NCBI GenBank assembly: GCA_903871605.1
Contig: CAIQHF010000035.1
Span: 31,852 to 95,851, forward strand
Length of the DNA stretch: 64,000 nucleotides
DNA from: an uncultured Sphingomonadaceae bacterium
Lineage (GTDB): Bacteria; Pseudomonadota; Alphaproteobacteria; Sphingomonadales; Sphingomonadaceae
Direction: 5' to 3'
This document shows positions 34,818-43,990 of the stretch, piece after piece (positions within the stretch are counted from its first letter, which is position 1; each line of letters starts with the position of its first letter). The notes under the pieces are model-generated. The model made no database searches. It was not told where the DNA came from and saw only the letters and a program-made list of their open reading frames with translations. The translations under genes and the position numbers were made by a program.

Positions 34818-36088
34818 GACTCGCCCTTGTCGCCAGCCTCGCGCTTGCGCCGCTCTGCAGCGCGGCGTCGGCCGAGCCGATCGCGATCCTCCACGCCAGG
34901 GCCTGGACGATGACCGCGGCCGCGCCGATAGAGGATGCCACGATCCTCGTCGATGCCGGTCGTATCGTCTCGGTGGTGCCGGCGGCCGCGGCGCCCCCCG
35001 GTGCGCGCGTGATCGATGCCGGGGGGCGGACCGTGACGCCCGGCCTTGTCGATTCGGCGACGCAACTCGGGCTGATCGAGGTAAGCTCGGCGGCGGCGAC
35101 GCGTGATCAGTCCTCCGAGGCGCATGGAATCGGCGCAGGCTTCGACATCCGCTCCGCGCTCAACCCCAATTCGGCGTTGGTCGCGCTGGCGCGCGCGGAC
35201 GGCGTCACCGGCGCGCTGAGCTATCCGCAATCGTCCGAGGAGGCGCCGTTCGCGGGCGAGGCGGCGCTGCTCAAGCTGCGGGCCGGCGACGACATCGTCG
35301 ATCACGGCGGTGCCGCGGTCGTGGTGATGATCGGCGGCAACAAATGGCCCAAGGACGCGGGATCGCGCGCGGCACAGTGGCAGATGCTGCGCCGCGCCCT
35401 GGGTAAGGCGGCGGATGGCGGTCACGCGGCGGGCGGTCATGACCATGATCATGGTCGCGGTGACGACGGGCCGCCGCCGGGCAGCGACGAGGCGGCGCTT
35501 GGCGCGGTGCGTGCCGGGCGCATCCCGCTCGCCATCTTCACCGATCGCGAATCCGACATCCGCGAGGCGATCCGCCTTGCCGGTGACTTTGCGGTGCCTG
35601 TCGTGATCATGGGGGGCGGCGAGGCGTGGCGCGCCGCCGATGCGCTGGCCGCGGCGCATATCCCGGTCGTGCTCGATCCGCAGGCGAACATGCCCTCGTC
35701 GTTCGATGCGCTCGGCAACCGCCTCGATGCGGCCGCGATCCTGCAGCGGGCGGGCGTGACGATCGCCTTCGGAATGGCGGGCGGACCGATCGAGGAAAGC
35801 TATAATTCCGGGCTCGATCTGCGCGAGGGCGCGGGGCTCGCGGTCGCCAACGGGCTGCCCTATGCCGAAGCGCTGAGAGCGATCACGGTCAACCCGCATC
35901 GTCTCTGGGGGGGCGGAGCGGGGACGCTGGCGGCGGGCGAGGCGGCTGACCTGGTGATCTGGGACGGCGATCCGCTCGAACCTTCGACCAACGCGGCGAT
36001 GGTGCTGATCGACGGCGCGCCCGTCCCGACCGACAACCGCCAACGTGCGCTCGAACAGCGCTATCTGCCGCTGGCGGATCCGCGATGA
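34814..36088 (+). CDS. Amidohydrolase-fold protein lacking HxH, with His-rich insert
   Basis: A 424-residue protein from a GTG at 34814, overlapping the preceding stop by four bases. A signal peptide (LALVASLALAPLCSAASA) is present. The position of the metal-binding HxH reads VDSATQLG (residues 79-86), so the strand-one ligands are missing. A His-rich stretch (GGHAAGGHDHDHG, 202-214) is inserted in the barrel. The composite-domain ending is intact (LAAGEAADLVIWDGDPLE). It may be a non-catalytic partner, or a variant with different metal ligands; the family of paired 'LGLxEV' amidohydrolases is known, but its function is not. Confidence 0.85.
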   Translation: MRLALVASLALAPLCSAASAEPIAILHARAWTMTAAAPIEDATILVDAGRIVSVVPAAAAPPGARVIDAGGRTVTPGLVDSATQLGLIEVSSAAATRDQSSEAHGIGAGFDIRSALNPNSALVALARADGVTGALSYPQSSEEAPFAGEAALLKLRAGDDIVDHGGAAVVVMIGGNKWPKDAGSRAAQWQMLRRALGKAADGGHAAGGHDHDHGRGDDGPPPGSDEAALGAVRAGRIPLAIFTDRESDIREAIRLAGDFAVPVVIMGGGEAWRAADALAAAHIPVVLDPQANMPSSFDALGNRLDAAAILQRAGVTIAFGMAGGPIEESYNSGLDLREGAGLAVANGLPYAEALRAITVNPHRLWGGGAGTLAAGEAADLVIWDGDPLEPSTNAAMVLIDGAPVPTDNRQRALEQRYLPLADPR

Positions 36089-39000
36089 GACGGCGCTGCG
36101 CGCGCCTGGCCCGGATCGCCGCGCTTCTGCTGGCGGCGAGCGTGGTCGCGCGGCCGTCGCTTGCCGACCCGTCCGACGCGCGCCCGCAGCAGCCGGCCGG
36201 TCAGCAGCTGCCGATTCAGCCGGCGCGGACGCTGCGCATCCACGCGCACAGCGGCACCTGGATGTCGCTCGACGTCTGCCGCGACGGTCGAACGATCCTG
36301 TTCGACATGCTCGGCGACCTCTATGCGATGCCGCTCGCCGGCGGCGCGGCGCACCAGTTGACGCAAGGCCTCGGTTTCGACACGCAACCGACCTACTCGC
36401 CCGACGGCCGTTCGATGCTGTTCGTCAGCGACCGTTCGGGCGCCGACAATCTCTGGATCGCGGATAGGGACGGGCGCCACCCGCGCCAGATCAGCTTTGG
36501 CGACGACGACACCGTGCTGGTCTCGCCGGCCTGGAGTGCGGACGGACAATCCGTCTTCGTCAGCCGCTACCGAGCGGACTACAATAATCTCGAATTGTGG
36601 CGCTACCGCCTCGATGGCGGTGCCACGCTGCTCGTCCCGATCCGGCCCAGGCCGGATGCACCGAGCGCGACCTGGCAGAGTGCGATCGGCGCGGCGCCGT
36701 CGTCCGACGGGAAATGGCTCTATTACGCCAAGCGGGTCGGCGGTCTCGATTATGACGAGGTCGATAGCTGGACGATCGTGCGCCGCGACCTCGCGACCGG
36801 CGCGGAGACGACGATCGTCGCGGGTTCGGGCAGCCGCGGCGCCGACCACGACACCGCCTTTCGCCCCGCCGTCTCCCCCGACGGCAGACTGCTTGCCTAT
36901 GAGACCCGTGTCGCCGGGCAGACGAGGCTGCGGTTGCGTGATCTCGCGACGGGCCTCGACCGGCAGATTGCGGGGCCGCTCGATCCCGACCAGCTCGAGG
37001 CCTCGCTGTGGCAGGACATCATGCCGCGCTATGCCTTCACCCCCGATGGAAAGGCGCTCGTCGTCAGCCGCGCCGGCGGCTTCGATCGCATCGCGTTGAG
37101 CGGGGCGCCGCCACGACGGATCGCGCTTGATGCCGACATGCGCGTCGATGTCGGGCCCAGCACGCGCCACGCGATCGCCGACGGCAGCGGACCGGTAAAG
37201 GCCCGGCTGATCCAGGCGCCGGTCGTATCGCCCGACGGGACACGCCTCGCCTATATGGCGTTGGGCGGCCTCTATGTGCAGCCGGCGACCGATGGTGCCG
37301 CGCCCCGCCGGCTGGAGACCGGCGCCGACCTGATCGCACAGCCCGCCTGGAGCCCCGACGGTACGGCGCTCGCCTATGTCAGCTGGAGCGAGGCGGCGGG
37401 CGGCACGGTATGGACGGTCGCCGCCGACGGTTCGGGTGCGGCGCGCGCGGTCAGCCACCTGCCTGCCTTCTATTCCGCGCCGGCCTTCACCCCCGACGGC
37501 GCGACGATCCTCGCCTTTCGCTCGGCGCAGGCGGCGCGGCAGCAGACCAATTTCGAATTCCCCGACGTCCGCGACGCCGAGCTGGTCGCGCTGCCGCTGG
37601 CGGGCGGCGCGGCGCGCGTCGTCGCGCACGGCACGATCGGCGGGCAGGTGCAATTCTCCGCCGATCCGCGGACCGTGCTGGTCAACGGCAAGGGCAGCCT
37701 CGAGGCGGTCGATCTCGCCAGCGGTGCGATGCATATGATCGTCACCGTGAAGGGACCGGGCTGGTACTTCATGCCGGGCTCGGTGCCGGTCGACGATCTG
37801 CGGATCAGCCCGGACGGCAAATGGCTGCTTGCTTCCGTCGCGCAGCAGCTCTTCCTGATCGCCAGGCCCGCCGACGGGCAGACCGTCGATCTGGCCGACC
37901 CGACCCTGCCCAAGCGCCGGATCACTGCGGCCGGCGTCGACTATTTCGGCTGGGGCGCGAACTACGAGATCCAATGGTCGGTCGGCAGCAGTTTTCGGCG
38001 CGAGCCGTTGGCCGCGGCACTGCCGCTCGCGACGGGCGCGCCGACCTTGCCCGCTACCCAGCCGAAGCCGGTCGCGATGCCCGTCTCGTTGCCGCGCGCG
38101 CTCCCCTATGGTGAACTGCTGCTGCGCGGCGGCCGCGTGCTCAGCATGGCGGATGGCGACCGGATCATTGACGACGCCGATATCCTGATCGACGGAGATC
38201 GTATCGCAAATGTCGGCCCGCGTGGTTCCTTCGCCGTACCCGCTAACGCGACCATCCGCGACGTCACTGGCAAGACGATCCTGCCCGGCTTCATCGACGA
38301 GCACGATCATATCGGCGAGATCCGCCGCGAAGTCCTCAGCAGCGAGGATTGGGGGCTGCGCGCGCGGCTCGCTTATGGTGTCACCACCAGCTTCGATCCC
38401 TCGACGCTCAGTATCGACATGCTGAGCTATCAGGACATGCTCGATGCCGGGCTGATGCTCGGGCCACGGCTGCGCTCGACCGGGATGGCGATCTTCTCGA
38501 TGAACCGCTTCGCCTCGCTCGACGAGGTGCGCGCGGTGCTTGGCCGCTACAAGCGGGATTACGCGCTCGGCAACATCAAGGAATATCGCACCGGCAACCG
38601 CCGCGTGCGTGAGTGGATGGCGATGGCGGCGCGCGAGGCCGGGCTGCAGCCGACCACCGAGGGCGCGTTGTCGATGAAGCTCGACCTGTCGCAGATCCTC
38701 GACGGCTTCGCCGGCAACGAGCATGCGCTCGTCGCCACGCCGCTCGGCGACGACGTGATCGGCCTTCTGACACAGATGCACACCAGCTATGCGACCACGC
38801 TAATGGTGACCAATGGCGGGCCGCCGGCGTCCGACTGGTTCGTCGTGCACCGCGATCCGTCCGAAGACCCCAAGATCCGGCGGTTCTGGACGCCGGCCGC
38901 GATTGCGCAGAAGCTGATCGATCGCCCCGGGCGGCCGCTGCAGGACTACCGCTTCCAGCCCATCGCCGCGGACGCCGCGCGTGTCGCCGAGGCGGGGGGG

Positions 39001-39414
39001 CTGGTCGGCATGGGCGCGCATGGCGAAGTGCCGGGCATCGGCTTCCATTGGGAAATGGAGGCGCATGCGATGGGGGGCATGGCGCCGATGGCGGTGCTCC
39101 ATGCCGCGACCGCGGGCTCGGCCGAGACGATCGGGCGGCTTGGCGAACTCGGGACGATCGAGCCCGGCAAGCTCGCCGATCTCGTCATCCTCGATCGCGA
39201 CCCGCTCGCCGACATCCGCAACACCACTGCGATCGACATGGTGATGCGCGGTGGGTTTCTCTATGCCGGCGCGACGCTGGATTCGATCTGGCCGGCGGCC
39301 AGGCCGCTCGCCGCGCCGTGGTTCGCGCTCGACGCGCCCGCGCAGTGGCTGCCGGGCGAGGACGCCACCACGCCCGCGGCGCTGCGGGGTCAGCCTGCCG
39401 GCCTGCCGGACTAG
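36085..39414 (+). CDS. TolB-like propeller fused to an amidohydrolase domain
   Basis: A 1109-residue exported protein. An N-terminal signal peptide (RIAALLLAASVVARPSLA) is followed by a WD40/TolB-type beta-propeller (repeats such as FDTQPTYSPDGRSMLFVSDR and RPAVSPDGRLLAYETR) to about residue 660, then an amidohydrolase barrel with HxH at 740-742 (DEHDHIGE) and a composite-domain end (IEPGKLADLVILDRDPL). This periplasmic fusion type is probably peptide- or amide-active. It overlaps the previous gene by four bases and is the last gene of the operon. It ends facing the histidine kinase gene. Confidence 0.9.
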   Translation: MRRRCARLARIAALLLAASVVARPSLADPSDARPQQPAGQQLPIQPARTLRIHAHSGTWMSLDVCRDGRTILFDMLGDLYAMPLAGGAAHQLTQGLGFDTQPTYSPDGRSMLFVSDRSGADNLWIADRDGRHPRQISFGDDDTVLVSPAWSADGQSVFVSRYRADYNNLELWRYRLDGGATLLVPIRPRPDAPSATWQSAIGAAPSSDGKWLYYAKRVGGLDYDEVDSWTIVRRDLATGAETTIVAGSGSRGADHDTAFRPAVSPDGRLLAYETRVAGQTRLRLRDLATGLDRQIAGPLDPDQLEASLWQDIMPRYAFTPDGKALVVSRAGGFDRIALSGAPPRRIALDADMRVDVGPSTRHAIADGSGPVKARLIQAPVVSPDGTRLAYMALGGLYVQPATDGAAPRRLETGADLIAQPAWSPDGTALAYVSWSEAAGGTVWTVAADGSGAARAVSHLPAFYSAPAFTPDGATILAFRSAQAARQQTNFEFPDVRDAELVALPLAGGAARVVAHGTIGGQVQFSADPRTVLVNGKGSLEAVDLASGAMHMIVTVKGPGWYFMPGSVPVDDLRISPDGKWLLASVAQQLFLIARPADGQTVDLADPTLPKRRITAAGVDYFGWGANYEIQWSVGSSFRREPLAAALPLATGAPTLPATQPKPVAMPVSLPRALPYGELLLRGGRVLSMADGDRIIDDADILIDGDRIANVGPRGSFAVPANATIRDVTGKTILPGFIDEHDHIGEIRREVLSSEDWGLRARLAYGVTTSFDPSTLSIDMLSYQDMLDAGLMLGPRLRSTGMAIFSMNRFASLDEVRAVLGRYKRDYALGNIKEYRTGNRRVREWMAMAAREAGLQPTTEGALSMKLDLSQILDGFAGNEHALVATPLGDDVIGLLTQMHTSYATTLMVTNGGPPASDWFVVHRDPSEDPKIRRFWTPAAIAQKLIDRPGRPLQDYRFQPIAADAARVAEAGGLVGMGAHGEVPGIGFHWEMEAHAMGGMAPMAVLHAATAGSAETIGRLGELGTIEPGKLADLVILDRDPLADIRNTTAIDMVMRGGFLYAGATLDSIWPAARPLAAPWFALDAPAQWLPGEDATTPAALRGQPAGLPD

Positions 39415-40796
39415 CCCGCTGCGCCCGTCGCGTCCTCGAACAAGACCGAGACGCGCAGGCCCGGCGCGGCATCGTCGATGGCGAGACGGGCGCCGTGCAG
39501 GGTGACGATCGCGCTGGCGAGCGCGAGCCCGAGGCCGGCGCTGCCGCGGCTGCGGCTCGGATCCACCTGGTAGAAGCGCCGCGTGATCCGGTCCCGCTCG
39601 GTCACGGCGACGCCCGGTCCGTCGTCGGTCACCGCCACGACGATCCGCCCCGGCGCGCGCGCCACGTCGACCGACACGGTGGTGCCGGGCGGGGTGTGGA
39701 GCAACGCGTTCTCGATAAGGTTGGCGAACAGCTGTGCGAGCAGCTCGGCATCGCCCGCGACGACGGCATGGCTCGCGCTCGACGCGGTCAGCACATGCGC
39801 CGAGTCCGCCGCGACCGGATCGTAGGTCTCGATCAGCGTATCGAGAAGCGCGCCGAGATCGATTGGCTCGAACGGCGTCCGGCGACCGCCGCCCTCGATC
39901 TGCGCGAGCCGAAGGATGGCGCGGAAGACGCCGAGCAGATGATCTGTCTGGGCGAGCGCGACGTCGATGCCCGCGTCGCTTTCCTCGCGCCCGACGGCTT
40001 CGCGCGCGGCCTCCAGCATCTGGCGCAGGCGGGTGAGCGGGGTGCGCAGATCGTGCGCGACGTCGGTGGAGACCTGGCGCAGTCCCTCCATCAGGCCGTC
40101 GATGCGACTCAGCATGCGATTGAGATTGCGCGCGAGGTCGTCGAGCTCGGGGGCGAGGCCGATCATCGGCAGTCGCTGATCGGTGCGGCCCGCCATGATC
40201 CGCTCGATCGCGGCGTTGGCAGCGGCGATCCGGGTGAGGAAGACGCGCCCGACCAGCCATCCGCCGACGAGCGCGAGCAGCGTGATCGCCACCGCCCAGA
40301 CGATCGTGAAGCGGATCATGTGCCCGCCCAATGTGTCGACGTCATATCCGTCGGTGGCGACGACGAGCAGTGCGCCGTCGGGCAAGCGGGTGCCCAACGT
40401 GACGAGGCGCTCGGGCCGTTCGGGGCCGGCGCGGCGTGGCGGATCCTCGCGCATCCACACCGATCCCCATCCCGCATGGCCCGCCGCGACCGGGATCCGA
40501 CCGGTCAGCCGGCGTCCGGCGCGATCGAGCAGCAGATATTGGAAGGTGCCGTCGGGCGCTGCCGCCATCCGGCGCGCTATCTCGCCGGGCAGCGTCGCGT
40601 GATCCTCGGCGAGCAGCGTCGCGGTCTCGGTGCGCAGCGTGCCGACCATCGCCTCATGCGCATAGCGGCCGATCTGATGGCGGACCATGCCGAGCAGCAG
40701 GAAGGCGGCGATCGCGAACACCCCGGCGAAGACCAGCGCGAAGCGGAACGCGCCGCTGCTGAGCGGGCTGGTCCGGCCGGTCATCCGCTCAGCCAT
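39411..40796 (-). CDS. Sensor histidine kinase
   Basis: A 461-residue membrane kinase. Two transmembrane helices (15-38 and 163-188) flank a 120-residue periplasmic sensor; then a HAMP region, the phosphoacceptor His248 in DVAHDLRTPLTRL, and an ATPase domain with N box LFANLIENALLH, G1 DDGPGV and G2 GSAGLGLALASAIV. ATG 40796 overlaps the response-regulator stop (40789), so the pair is coupled. It probably phosphorylates that regulator and controls the divergent RND pump. The shape resembles CusS/CzcS-type or envelope sensors, but the signal is not readable. Confidence 0.93.
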   Translation of the reverse strand: MAERMTGRTSPLSSGAFRFALVFAGVFAIAAFLLLGMVRHQIGRYAHEAMVGTLRTETATLLAEDHATLPGEIARRMAAAPDGTFQYLLLDRAGRRLTGRIPVAAGHAGWGSVWMREDPPRRAGPERPERLVTLGTRLPDGALLVVATDGYDVDTLGGHMIRFTIVWAVAITLLALVGGWLVGRVFLTRIAAANAAIERIMAGRTDQRLPMIGLAPELDDLARNLNRMLSRIDGLMEGLRQVSTDVAHDLRTPLTRLRQMLEAAREAVGREESDAGIDVALAQTDHLLGVFRAILRLAQIEGGGRRTPFEPIDLGALLDTLIETYDPVAADSAHVLTASSASHAVVAGDAELLAQLFANLIENALLHTPPGTTVSVDVARAPGRIVVAVTDDGPGVAVTERDRITRRFYQVDPSRSRGSAGLGLALASAIVTLHGARLAIDDAAPGLRVSVLFEDATGAAG

Positions 40797-41460
40797 CGAT
40801 CCGGTAGCCTGCGCCGCGCACCGTCTGGATCAATTCCTTACCGAAGCCGCGATCGACCTTGGCGCGCAGCCGGCTCATATGGCTTTCGATGACATTGGTC
40901 TGGGGATCGAAGTGGAACGACCAGACATTTTCGAGCAGCATCGTTCGCGTGACGACCTCGCCCGAATGCTGGATCAGATAGTCGAGCAGCTTATATTCCT
41001 GCGCCTGCAGCGTGATCCGCTGGCCGGCGCGCGTGACGCTGCGCTTGACCCGGTCGATCGTCAGGTCGCCGACCGCCGCGGTGACCGCGGTGGCCGACAT
41101 CGGCGGGCGGCGCGAGAGCGCGGCGATGCGCGCGATCAGCTCGGCGGCGGCGAACGGCTTGACCAGATAGTCGTCGGCGCCCGCCTCGAGACCCTCGACG
41201 CGATCGTCGATGCCGTCCATCGCCGAGAGCAGAAGCGCGGGCGTGCGGATGCCGGCGGCGCGCAACGCCTTGAGCACCGACAGGCCGTCGAGCCCGGGCA
41301 CCATGCGATCGAGGATCAGCACCGCATATTCGCTCTGCGAGCCCATGAAGAGCGCGTCCGAGCCCGTCGCGCAGGCCTCCACGACATGCCCCGCGGCGGT
41401 CAGCTGGCGCACCGCCTGCGCGCGGGTGGCGTCGTCGTCTTCGAGCAGGAGCAGCTTCAT
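40789..41460 (-). CDS. OmpR/PhoB-family response regulator
   Basis: A 223-residue regulator: receiver with acidic pocket (Asp8, Asp9), phosphoacceptor Asp51 (LILDRMVPG) and Lys in DYLVKPF, then a winged-helix DNA-binding domain (QTNVIESHMSRLRAKVD and ending RGAGYRIDG). It is coupled to the downstream kinase. It starts 138 bases from the divergent RND operon, whose upstream region has a paired CAATG repeat and a 6-6-6 dyad (41535-41552). It most likely controls both operons. Confidence 0.93.
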   Translation of the reverse strand: MKLLLLEDDDATRAQAVRQLTAAGHVVEACATGSDALFMGSQSEYAVLILDRMVPGLDGLSVLKALRAAGIRTPALLLSAMDGIDDRVEGLEAGADDYLVKPFAAAELIARIAALSRRPPMSATAVTAAVGDLTIDRVKRSVTRAGQRITLQAQEYKLLDYLIQHSGEVVTRTMLLENVWSFHFDPQTNVIESHMSRLRAKVDRGFGKELIQTVRGAGYRIDG

Positions 41461-41530
41461 CGGGCTTCACGAGACCTTCGGGCAGCCGCAGGGTGGGCGG
41501 CGCGCTGCGTCCCGACAAGTTGGCGATTCC

Positions 41531-41552
41531 CAATGTCCAGTCAATGCTGGAC
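41531..41552. promoter_or_regulatory. Candidate response-regulator site before the RND operon
   Basis: GTCCAG-TCAATG-CTGGAC (41535-41552) is a perfect six-base dyad with a six-base centre, and CAATG recurs 11 bases apart (41531 and 41542). OmpR-type regulators often bind direct repeats spaced about one helical turn. It sits in the shared control region of the kinase/regulator and efflux operons. Confidence 0.45.
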
Positions 41553-41597
41553 CAATAGCGGCGCGTGCATAGCGGGCGCCGAGGAGCGAGACGGACG

Positions 41598-42956
41598 GTG
41601 ACGAACGGCGATATCTGGCGGGGGGTTCTGGCCGTTGTGGCGCTGTCGCCGCTTCCTGGCTGCGCGCGCTATCGCGCGGCGCCGCTAGCCGAGACGGCTG
41701 CGACGTTGGCGCCGCCCGACATGACGATCGTATCGGCCGACGCCGGCCGGATCGACCGGCCCTGTCTGGCGCCGCAATCGATCGACTGGTCGAAGCCGTT
41801 GACGCCCGACGCGCTGGCGATCGTCGCGGTTCTGGAGAATCCCGATCTCAAGGCGCAGCGCGCCAGGCTCGGCGTCGCCGACGCGCAGGCCTTCGCCGCG
41901 CGGCTGCTCCCCGATCCGTCGGTGCAGGGCAATTTCGACAAGCTGCTCGCCGGCCCCGACATGTTCGATGCGTTTGGCGGACAGCTCGCGATCGATCTCG
42001 CCCAGCTGCGTACCGCCCGGGTGACGCGGCAGGGTGGTGCGGCGAGCAGCCGGCAGGTCCGCCTCGATCTTGCCTGGGCCGAATGGCAGACCGCGGGGCA
42101 GGCGCGGCTGCAGGGCGTGCGGATCGTCGCGCTGACGCGCCAGCTCGCGATCGCCAGGGCGGGCGATGCCGCCGCCGCGGCTTTGTTCGCCGCCACTAGC
42201 CGCGCCGGATCGCGGGGCGATGTCTCGGGCGCCGACGTCGATACCCGGCGCCAGGCGGCGCTCGATGCGTCCGCCAAGGCGCGAACGATCGAAAACGATC
42301 TCGCCACCGCGCGCGGCGAGATCGACCGGCTGCTTGGGCTGCCGCCGGGGGTCGCGCTCCTGCTCGCGCCGCCGCCTGAGCCCGCAGCGCCACCGGAGAC
42401 CGCTATACTCGTCGCGCAGGCGCTCGCGCGGCGCCTCGATCTCGCGGCGCTCCGCGCGGGCTATGGCGCGGCGGAGGCGGCGGTGCACAAGGCGGTGCTC
42501 GACCAATTCCCCAATCTGTCGCTAAGCATCGCCAGTGGTCGCGACACCAGCGGCAACACCACGCTCGGGCCCGCGGTCGGCTTCACGCTGCCGCTGTGGA
42601 ACCGCAACCGCGGCGGGATCGCGACCGCCACCGCGACGCGCGCGCAGCTCAAGGCGGAATATGAAGCGCGCGTGTTCCAGACCCGCGCCGACATCGCCGC
42701 CGCGGCCGAAGGGCTCGAGACGGCGCGGCGGCAGCGCAGCGCGCTGCTGACGCAGATGCCCGCCATCCGCGGGATCGCCGCCCAGAGCGCGCTGGCCGCG
42801 CGGCGAGGGGATGTGTCGCCCGCCACGGCGGCCACCGCCGAGCAGGCGGCGCGCGACCGCGAGCTGATCTTGTCGCAGCTTGATCAGCAGATCGCCGAAA
42901 ATACGATCGCGCTCGAGCTTCTGTCGGGCGGGCCAAGCCAGGGATGGACCCGATGA
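41598..42956 (+). CDS. TolC-family outer-membrane efflux lipoprotein
   Basis: A 452-residue protein from a GTG at 41598. The opening has a lipobox (SPLPGC, Cys22) and residues 60-450 follow the TolC/OprM pattern of two helical repeats (VLENPDLKAQRARLGVADAQ, GFTLPLWNRNRG, QTRADIAAAAEGLETAR). It provides the outer-membrane channel of the RND system and overlaps the adaptor gene by four bases. The alternative upstream ATG at 41565 would add a non-signal N-terminus, so it is rejected. A heavy-metal versus drug role is not decidable from this gene. Confidence 0.88.
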   Translation: MTNGDIWRGVLAVVALSPLPGCARYRAAPLAETAATLAPPDMTIVSADAGRIDRPCLAPQSIDWSKPLTPDALAIVAVLENPDLKAQRARLGVADAQAFAARLLPDPSVQGNFDKLLAGPDMFDAFGGQLAIDLAQLRTARVTRQGGAASSRQVRLDLAWAEWQTAGQARLQGVRIVALTRQLAIARAGDAAAAALFAATSRAGSRGDVSGADVDTRRQAALDASAKARTIENDLATARGEIDRLLGLPPGVALLLAPPPEPAAPPETAILVAQALARRLDLAALRAGYGAAEAAVHKAVLDQFPNLSLSIASGRDTSGNTTLGPAVGFTLPLWNRNRGGIATATATRAQLKAEYEARVFQTRADIAAAAEGLETARRQRSALLTQMPAIRGIAAQSALAARRGDVSPATAATAEQAARDRELILSQLDQQIAENTIALELLSGGPSQGWTR

Positions 42957-43990
42957 GCCGGACGACCATGTTTCTTCCGCTCCTGCTGCTCGCCGCCTGC
43001 GGTTCGCGCGGCGGCGCGGACGACGAGCAAAAGAGCGAGCCCGTCGCGCAGGTGCGGACCGCGCCGGCGACGGCGGGCGCAGAGCCGCAGCAGAGCATGA
43101 TCTACGGCATCGCGGAGGTCGGCCCCGGTGGCGAGCGCAGCCTGATCGCGCCGGCCGAGACGATCGTCGATCGCATCCTGGCGCCGAACGGCACCGTGGT
43201 CCGCGCCGGGCAGCCGGTGGTCACGCTGAGCCCCAGCCGTGCGACGGCGCTCGACATCGCCAAGGCGGCCGCCGATGCGACCGCGGTGGATGCCGCCTAT
43301 GCCCGCGCCAAGCGACTGCGCGCCGACGGGCTCGCCTCGGACGCCGATGTCGAGACGGCGCGCGCGGCGGCGGAGACGGCGCGGGCCACGCGCGCGCATC
43401 TCGACGTCGGGCGGGGCGGTCTGACGATATCCGCGCCGATCGGCGGGGTGGTCCGTGGCCTGGCGGCGAAAAGCGGCGATCAGCTCGCCGTGGGTGCGAC
43501 CATCGCGAGCATCGCGGGCCATGGCGATCTGCGCGCGCATTTCGGCGTCGACCCGGCGATCGCGCAGACGTTGAGGCTCGGCCAGCCGCTCAATCTCTCC
43601 AGCCTCTCGGGCAATGCGCACGCCACCGTAACGGTGGCTGGCATTGACGGGCAGGTCGATCCGGCGACCAAGCTCGCGTCGGTCTATGCGGATGTGCCGC
43701 GTGGATTCGGCGTCGGCGCAGGCGAGGCGCTGCGCGCGTCGCTGTCCGCTACGGCGCGGGCCGATAGCCTGTCGATCCCCTATGCCGCGCTGCTCGACGA
43801 TGGCGGGCGCAGCTATGTCTTCGTCGTGACCGGCGGCGTCGCGCACGAGCGCGACGTGCTCCCCGGCAATTCGTCGGGCGACCGGATCCAGATCCTCAGG
43901 GGGCTCGCCCCCGGCGAAAAGGTCGTCACCGAAGGCGGCACCGCGCTCGAGGACGGGATGAAGGTCGCCGAGCCGGGCGTGCCCCGGTGA
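42953..43990 (+). CDS. RND efflux periplasmic adaptor (membrane fusion protein)
   Basis: A 345-residue lipoprotein with lipobox LAAC (Cys16), barrel-sandwich halves (ETIVDRILAPNGTVVRAGQP and ISAPIGGVVRGLAAKSGDQL), a short helical hairpin between them (60-residue scale, so short like CusB-type adaptors), and a C-terminal RND-adaptor domain (IQILRGLAPGEKVVTEGGTA). It links the permease and TolC parts. It overlaps the TolC-family gene by four bases and the permease by four bases, so the three are coupled. Confidence 0.9.
   Translation: MSRTTMFLPLLLLAACGSRGGADDEQKSEPVAQVRTAPATAGAEPQQSMIYGIAEVGPGGERSLIAPAETIVDRILAPNGTVVRAGQPVVTLSPSRATALDIAKAAADATAVDAAYARAKRLRADGLASDADVETARAAAETARATRAHLDVGRGGLTISAPIGGVVRGLAAKSGDQLAVGATIASIAGHGDLRAHFGVDPAIAQTLRLGQPLNLSSLSGNAHATVTVAGIDGQVDPATKLASVYADVPRGFGVGAGEALRASLSATARADSLSIPYAALLDDGGRSYVFVVTGGVAHERDVLPGNSSGDRIQILRGLAPGEKVVTEGGTALEDGMKVAEPGVPR

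Noticed and set aside
36061..38781. Open frame of 906 codons antisense to the propeller-amidohydrolase gene
   Set aside because: Composition typical of reversed alanine/arginine codons; no ribosome site or motif.
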